Source: Chitinophagaceae bacterium
Lineage (GTDB): Bacteria > Bacteroidota > Bacteroidia > Chitinophagales > Chitinophagaceae
Direction: 5' to 3'
Length of the DNA stretch: 9,440 bases
Assembly: GCA_947468255.1 (NCBI GenBank)
Contig: CANIMM010000107.1
Span: 1 to 9,440, forward strand
Made by a program: the position numbers and the translations under genes. Numbering within the stretch: the stretch's first letter is position 1; the number at the start of each line of letters is the position of its first letter. Of the stretch, positions 6,220 to 9,440 are shown one piece after another. The notes under the pieces were generated by a model. The model searched no databases. It saw nothing but the letters and a program-made list of their open reading frames with translations, and was not told the DNA's origin.

Positions 6220-8340
6220 TTAGAACTGGAATTGAAACTGCAGTTTAATTTCCGTTTTTTTATTGCCTTTAATTTCATCCAACCCTGATCCGATGGTAGC
6301 CTTATCCTTATAAACGGTTTGGGCCCACCGCAACCAACAGGTGATGGATCTAGTTATCCCGTAATTAAAATTGAGATAATACCTAACCCCCCTGTCATAG
6401 AAAACAGGGATGGAAAAACTATACAATACATCATTTTCGTAAGCATATAGCCGGCTATCGTAGCCTTCAGTTTCAAAATACTGTAGCCGGATACTTCCGG
6501 AATATCTTTTCATCATTGGCTTAACAATGGCATCCGCAAAAGCTAAAAAACCAGTTTGGGCCGCCGCTTGTTGGTGAGCAAACCAAACCATTTCTACCCT
6601 TGTACGAAAGGCAATAGCTGGATTGATTTTAAAATTAATATGCGTGCGAATATTTTGCCGCGGCATGGCCAATACGGGCGATACAATCAAATTATCGGGA
6701 TTGAAATTTTTACACTTCGATTCTGTACGATATCGAATATACATCTCCAACTGCTTACTTGGTTTGTACATTATCTGCAGCAGGTAATCCTTACCGTTAG
6801 TAGGTGCATTCACCTGGTATTTTAGCCAGGGAAATTGATAAAAATCTGCATACCCATCGATGCGCCAAGCAACCGTTGGCCTGATACTGATTCCGGCATA
6901 CAACCCCTTTTCATTATTGGGTGAAGTGCTTTCTGTAAATGCATTGGCATACAAAGACTGGTAGCTTTTTGAAATATTTCGATACAATATACTTAGATCC
7001 AGTTTCGAATCTGCACTCACAATCAAACCGTTAAGGAAGGCCTTATCAAATGTATTGGTAAAAGCGGCTTCGCCAAAAAAATGAGTATTTCTGTATCCAT
7101 AACTGTAATCGATGCTATAATTACCGAGTGTTTTTCCTGAAAGGGCATAGAGATTATACGGATCTGCTGATTTTTTTATAGGAAGCGAAAATTGATACTG
7201 AACCCCATTGATGCCTATATGCAATTGATTGGATGAATAAGCCAAATTTCCTCCCAGAGCAAATTGCCGCTGTACTCCTTTGTCTTTTGTTTCGGCTGAA
7301 GTTCGATGTAGTCCGGAGCTTTGAAAGGAAGATATAAAATCTTCCTTGGTTAAACTGTCGGTTACAAAATTTGCATCTATTTTTTTGTAGGTTAAAAAAG
7401 CGGTGCCCTCCATTTTATTTTTAGCAAGCGTAATGCCTATGCCTCGATGAAAATTAATTTCCCCTGCAGAATGATAAGGCCGAAGCACCGCCAGTTGGAG
7501 TTTCGTATTGATTACCTCCGAACTTTTTTTAAATGCAAGGCTTTGCCATTGGGTAAGGCCCTGACCAAGTTGGATCGTAAAATCGCCTACTGCCAGCGAG
7601 CGAATGACACCCTTATTTCTTAGAAATAAATGTGCCGAATAAAAGTCAAATCCATTCTTTTGTGCACCCCGTAAAAATTGTTCTCCGGCATCTTTTTCGC
7701 CAACCATACCATATTGCAGTAAATTTTTAAACTGGTATTGGTATCTCAACAACCATTTTTGACTAGACCCTGGATAAAAATTATTTACCCTGCTAGGGTC
7801 AAGCAAATACCCTTTTGATTTTTCAAGCACCTGGCTTACCCTGGTGAGGAGGGTGTGGGTACCACCCTTCATTCGTTCAGAAAGCGCTGAAGTCATATTT
7901 TGCGGAATACTAACGGTAATGTATGGACGAATTTTTTCAATGAACGCTAAGTCAAAACCCGGAATGGACTGCAGCTCATAGATACTAATAAAACCACCCA
8001 GCATCCGCCTATAGCTAACCAATTGCTGGATTTGGATGGCTGAAAATATCGACAGCTCCTGTAAACTGTTGATGTCGGCTGTAGAAAGATTAATTGGATG
8101 ATTTAAATACTGACGCATCGACTGTACAAAAGAATCGTCTTCAGTTTCACTATCTTCCGCATTCTCTGTGATGGCTTCCAACTGTTGTTCCGGAATCGAA
8201 GAACTGGATTCAGGTAGTTGTGCCTGCAAAGCAAAAGGCAGCAGCAGAAATGCCATTAGCTTGCTAACAGTTTTCCAAAAATCCAATGGACTGAAAAACA
8301 TTTCCGTCATTTTCAACCCTATCCATTCGATTATTTTCAT
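6220..8340 (-). CDS. Exported helix-hairpin-helix protein with C-terminal outer-membrane beta-barrel
   Basis: 706 residues from ATG 8340. Residues about 21-40 form a Sec signal peptide (basic FWKTVSK, hydrophobic LMAFLLLPFAL, likely cleavage after LQA at 40). The region before it is long for a signal peptide, so Met11 (8310) or Met14 (8301) may be the true start. After an acidic Ser/Glu linker (about 44-70), residues 80-142 carry two helix-hairpin-helix units of ComEA type: INLSTADINSLQELSIFS and LGGFISIYELQSIPGF. The remaining 550 or so residues are rich in alternating aromatic/polar strands and end in KLQFQFQF, a C-terminal aromatic strand typical of outer-membrane barrels. Such HhH-barrel proteins are recurrent hypothetical proteins in Bacteroidota; DNA binding or uptake has not been shown to my knowledge. 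It follows a smaller barrel gene by 111 bases, probably in one transcript, and ends at a strong hairpin. Confidence 0.88.
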   Translation of the reverse strand: MKIIEWIGLKMTEMFFSPLDFWKTVSKLMAFLLLPFALQAQLPESSSSIPEQQLEAITENAEDSETEDDSFVQSMRQYLNHPINLSTADINSLQELSIFSAIQIQQLVSYRRMLGGFISIYELQSIPGFDLAFIEKIRPYITVSIPQNMTSALSERMKGGTHTLLTRVSQVLEKSKGYLLDPSRVNNFYPGSSQKWLLRYQYQFKNLLQYGMVGEKDAGEQFLRGAQKNGFDFYSAHLFLRNKGVIRSLAVGDFTIQLGQGLTQWQSLAFKKSSEVINTKLQLAVLRPYHSAGEINFHRGIGITLAKNKMEGTAFLTYKKIDANFVTDSLTKEDFISSFQSSGLHRTSAETKDKGVQRQFALGGNLAYSSNQLHIGINGVQYQFSLPIKKSADPYNLYALSGKTLGNYSIDYSYGYRNTHFFGEAAFTNTFDKAFLNGLIVSADSKLDLSILYRNISKSYQSLYANAFTESTSPNNEKGLYAGISIRPTVAWRIDGYADFYQFPWLKYQVNAPTNGKDYLLQIMYKPSKQLEMYIRYRTESKCKNFNPDNLIVSPVLAMPRQNIRTHINFKINPAIAFRTRVEMVWFAHQQAAAQTGFLAFADAIVKPMMKRYSGSIRLQYFETEGYDSRLYAYENDVLYSFSIPVFYDRGVRYYLNFNYGITRSITCWLRWAQTVYKDKATIGSGLDEIKGNKKTEIKLQFQFQF

Positions 8341-8393
8341 TTGAAAATTTGATTGTTTTTTTCACCTAACTGCTTGAATGTATTTGTAATTCT

Positions 8394-8414
8394 TACCCCG
8401 CTATCTTTCGGGTA
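8394..8414. repeat. Short imperfect hairpin between the two barrel genes
   Basis: CCCG (8397-8400) pairs with CGGG (8409-8412) and TA (8394-8395) with TA (8413-8414), with one bulged C. On the minus strand a T7 run lies before the stem rather than after it, so it does not look like a terminator for the upstream gene. I found no TAnnTTTG box in this 111-base gap, which favours read-through from the 280-residue barrel gene into the HhH-barrel gene. Confidence 0.25.
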
Positions 8415-8451
8415 TAAAAAAATGTTCCAATCTAACCAAATGACCTACCCA

Positions 8452-9294
8452 TTATTTTGGAAATGGCGATGGAGATGGCAATCCGCTACCAGCATGTACA
8501 ATCAACAATAATCCCGGTGACCAGCCCAGTTGCGGATGGTAGCTTCCACTAATATCCAGCCGCATATTATTCCAGCAAATTCCTACCCCACCATACGTCG
8601 AAGCTGTTGCAGTAGCAATACCCACCCTCGCAAAAAATTGCTTAGTCAACTGATACTGCATACCCGCATTTATATTCACCGGTGTATTTTCTTGCTTTAC
8701 TAATTCAGCCCCTACAAATAAAAGTTCGGACACGTCATACCCTAGTCCCATTTTATAAACAGCCGCCAGTTGCTCCCCCGTTTTTATCATTTTGCCCCCT
8801 ACTGGATTGTACACATGTATGCCCGCATTGAAATGATCCGTTAAATGCAATAGAGCACCCATTTCTACAGTTACGGTACTAGCATTATTGTAAGCCGGTA
8901 TCCGGTAGCCATAATAATTGAATTGCAAACCGATGTCCACTGTGGGGCCTAAGCTCCGAGCATATGCCAAGCCCAACTGGTGTTCATTAAAATTTTTAAA
9001 ACCTGCATACACTAGGTTTATTCCGAAATTTCCACTGCTACTAGGTAATGCGATGGCAGCCGAATACATGCTGGTAGCAGCAAGTAAAAAACGCTTTTCA
9101 CCATACACGCCGGCAGCGGCATTTTTTGTTTGCGCCAATGCCGCTTGGTTGTTTACAAAAGAAAATACATCTACCTGATGGGTACTATAAGCACCCAGTC
9201 CAAGATAAATGGCTGAAACTGGCTGTCGAAGGCTTTGCCCAATAGCTAGCTGCAATAGAAGGATGGCTAAAATGATCAACAAATATTTTTTCAA
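8452..9294 (-). CDS. Conserved Bacteroidota outer-membrane beta-barrel protein (PorV/PorQ-like fold suspected)
   Basis: 280 residues. The start is TTG at 9294: the frame has an in-frame TAG eight codons upstream, no ATG or GTG between, and the TTG gives a textbook signal peptide (two Lys, hydrophobic LLIILAILLLQLAIG, cleavage near residue 19 before Gln). The mature part consists of alternating strand patterns with recurring Gly/aromatic residues (NNQAALA, GNFGINLVYAGF, LGLAYARSLG, VDIGLQFNYYGY, HVYNPVGGK, SYHPQLGWSPGLLL). I recognise this as a conserved Bacteroidota family of unknown function; the similarity to PorV/PorQ/FadL-type barrels is by pattern only. After what looks like the last strand (GLLLIVHA) comes an unusual GSGLPSPSPFPK tail in place of a terminal aromatic residue. 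It precedes the HhH-barrel gene and probably shares its transcript. Confidence 0.85.
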   Translation of the reverse strand: MKKYLLIILAILLLQLAIGQSLRQPVSAIYLGLGAYSTHQVDVFSFVNNQAALAQTKNAAAGVYGEKRFLLAATSMYSAAIALPSSSGNFGINLVYAGFKNFNEHQLGLAYARSLGPTVDIGLQFNYYGYRIPAYNNASTVTVEMGALLHLTDHFNAGIHVYNPVGGKMIKTGEQLAAVYKMGLGYDVSELLFVGAELVKQENTPVNINAGMQYQLTKQFFARVGIATATASTYGGVGICWNNMRLDISGSYHPQLGWSPGLLLIVHAGSGLPSPSPFPK

Positions 9295-9305
9295 CGGGCC
9301 TAATT

Positions 9306-9337
9306 TTACTAATAACTAATATAATAAATTTTAGTAA
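9306..9337. repeat. 7-bp inverted repeat and heptamer duplication upstream of the 280-residue barrel gene
   Basis: TTACTAA (9306-9312) and TTAGTAA (9331-9337) are perfect inverted arms with an 18-base spacer. An ACTAATA heptamer is also duplicated in tandem at 9308-9321. The cluster lies 12-43 bases before the TTG start, where a promoter or operator would be expected, but no clear TAnnTTTG box was found on the minus strand. The region is extremely A/T-rich, which weakens the case. Confidence 0.25.
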
Positions 9338-9416
9338 TATAAATAATGCTAATCGAAGAATTCAAGAAGTAATTTTTTATTCATACAGCCCCCCGGAAAT
9401 TGTTAACATTTGTTGT

Positions 9417-9424
9417 TATTTTTG
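9417..9424 (+). promoter_or_regulatory. Possible divergent plus-strand -7 box at the right edge
   Basis: TATTTTTG matches TAnnTTTG on the plus strand and would drive a gene lying beyond the right edge, divergent from the barrel genes. A TTG at 9400-9402 is 14 bases upstream, shorter than ideal. The box overlaps a small palindrome, TTTGC-AACAT-GCAAA (9421-9435). An ATG at 9429 lies too close to judge as a start with only four codons in view. Confidence 0.3.
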
Positions 9425-9440
9425 CAACATGCAAATTTTA

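Noticed and set aside
6057..6278. Minus-strand frame of 73 codons spanning the end of the HhH-barrel gene and the hairpin
   Set aside because: It overlaps the barrel's terminal strand and reads through the hairpin; the composition is non-protein-like and no promoter fits.
6556..6825. Plus-strand frame of 89 codons opposite the HhH-barrel gene, and one at 8918-9178 opposite the smaller barrel
   Set aside because: Both are antisense to well-supported exported-protein genes and carry no signal, motif or promoter.
9429..9440. ATG followed by three sense codons on the plus strand at the right edge
   Set aside because: Four codons are too little to call a gene; it is recorded only with the possible promoter.
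1..9440. CRISPR arrays, tRNA/rRNA genes, insertion-sequence ends, phage or toxin-antitoxin genes
   Set aside because: None was seen on either strand: no spaced direct repeats outside the coiled-coil coding region, no cloverleaf or transposase motifs, and nearly all sequence is accounted for by six ordinary genes.

Overview
The window looks like a chromosomal segment of a Bacteroidota bacterium, probably of the Chitinophagaceae/Sphingobacteriales kind (this placement is inferred). The supporting signs are AT-rich gene gaps, no clear Shine-Dalgarno sites, two TTG start codons, -7 boxes of the TAnnTTTG type, a DUF3467 protein, a short AraC regulator of a Bacteroidota type, and outer-membrane barrels that are exported and possibly paired. 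All six genes lie on the minus strand, so transcription runs from right to left. There are no rRNA or tRNA genes, insertion sequences or CRISPR arrays, and no gene-free stretch exceeds about 200 bases.

Right part (9440 to 6220): a 280-residue exported beta-barrel protein of a conserved Bacteroidota family is followed, after 111 bases, by a 706-residue exported protein. The latter joins an N-terminal helix-hairpin-helix (ComEA-like) region to a large beta-barrel. A strong bulged hairpin (6178-6212) closes this pair just after the stop codon. At the extreme right edge, a possible plus-strand promoter points out of the window.

Middle (6055 to 5158): a good TAnnTTTG promoter box precedes a DUF3467 gene. 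After 64 bases comes a VOC-family (glyoxalase/extradiol dioxygenase fold) gene with a complete predicted metal-ligand set. The two probably share a transcript.

Left part (4993 to 1): a small regulator with a degenerate HMA-like (heavy-metal-associated) N-terminus and an AraC-type DNA-binding domain is followed 83 bases later by a very large signalling gene. That gene runs off the left edge after 1436 codons and encodes CheB methylesterase, CheR methyltransferase, PAS-like region, coiled coil, two PAS domains, HisKA, HATPase, receiver and the start of an Hpt domain. Perfect inverted repeats sharing a TACTTTTTATA-like core sit upstream of the regulator gene and between it and the kinase gene. 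They are candidate operators linking the two. Nothing here is clearly a new defence or mobile system. The most unusual points are the CheB/CheR/phosphorelay fusion with its regulator and shared repeats, and the exported HhH-barrel pair.
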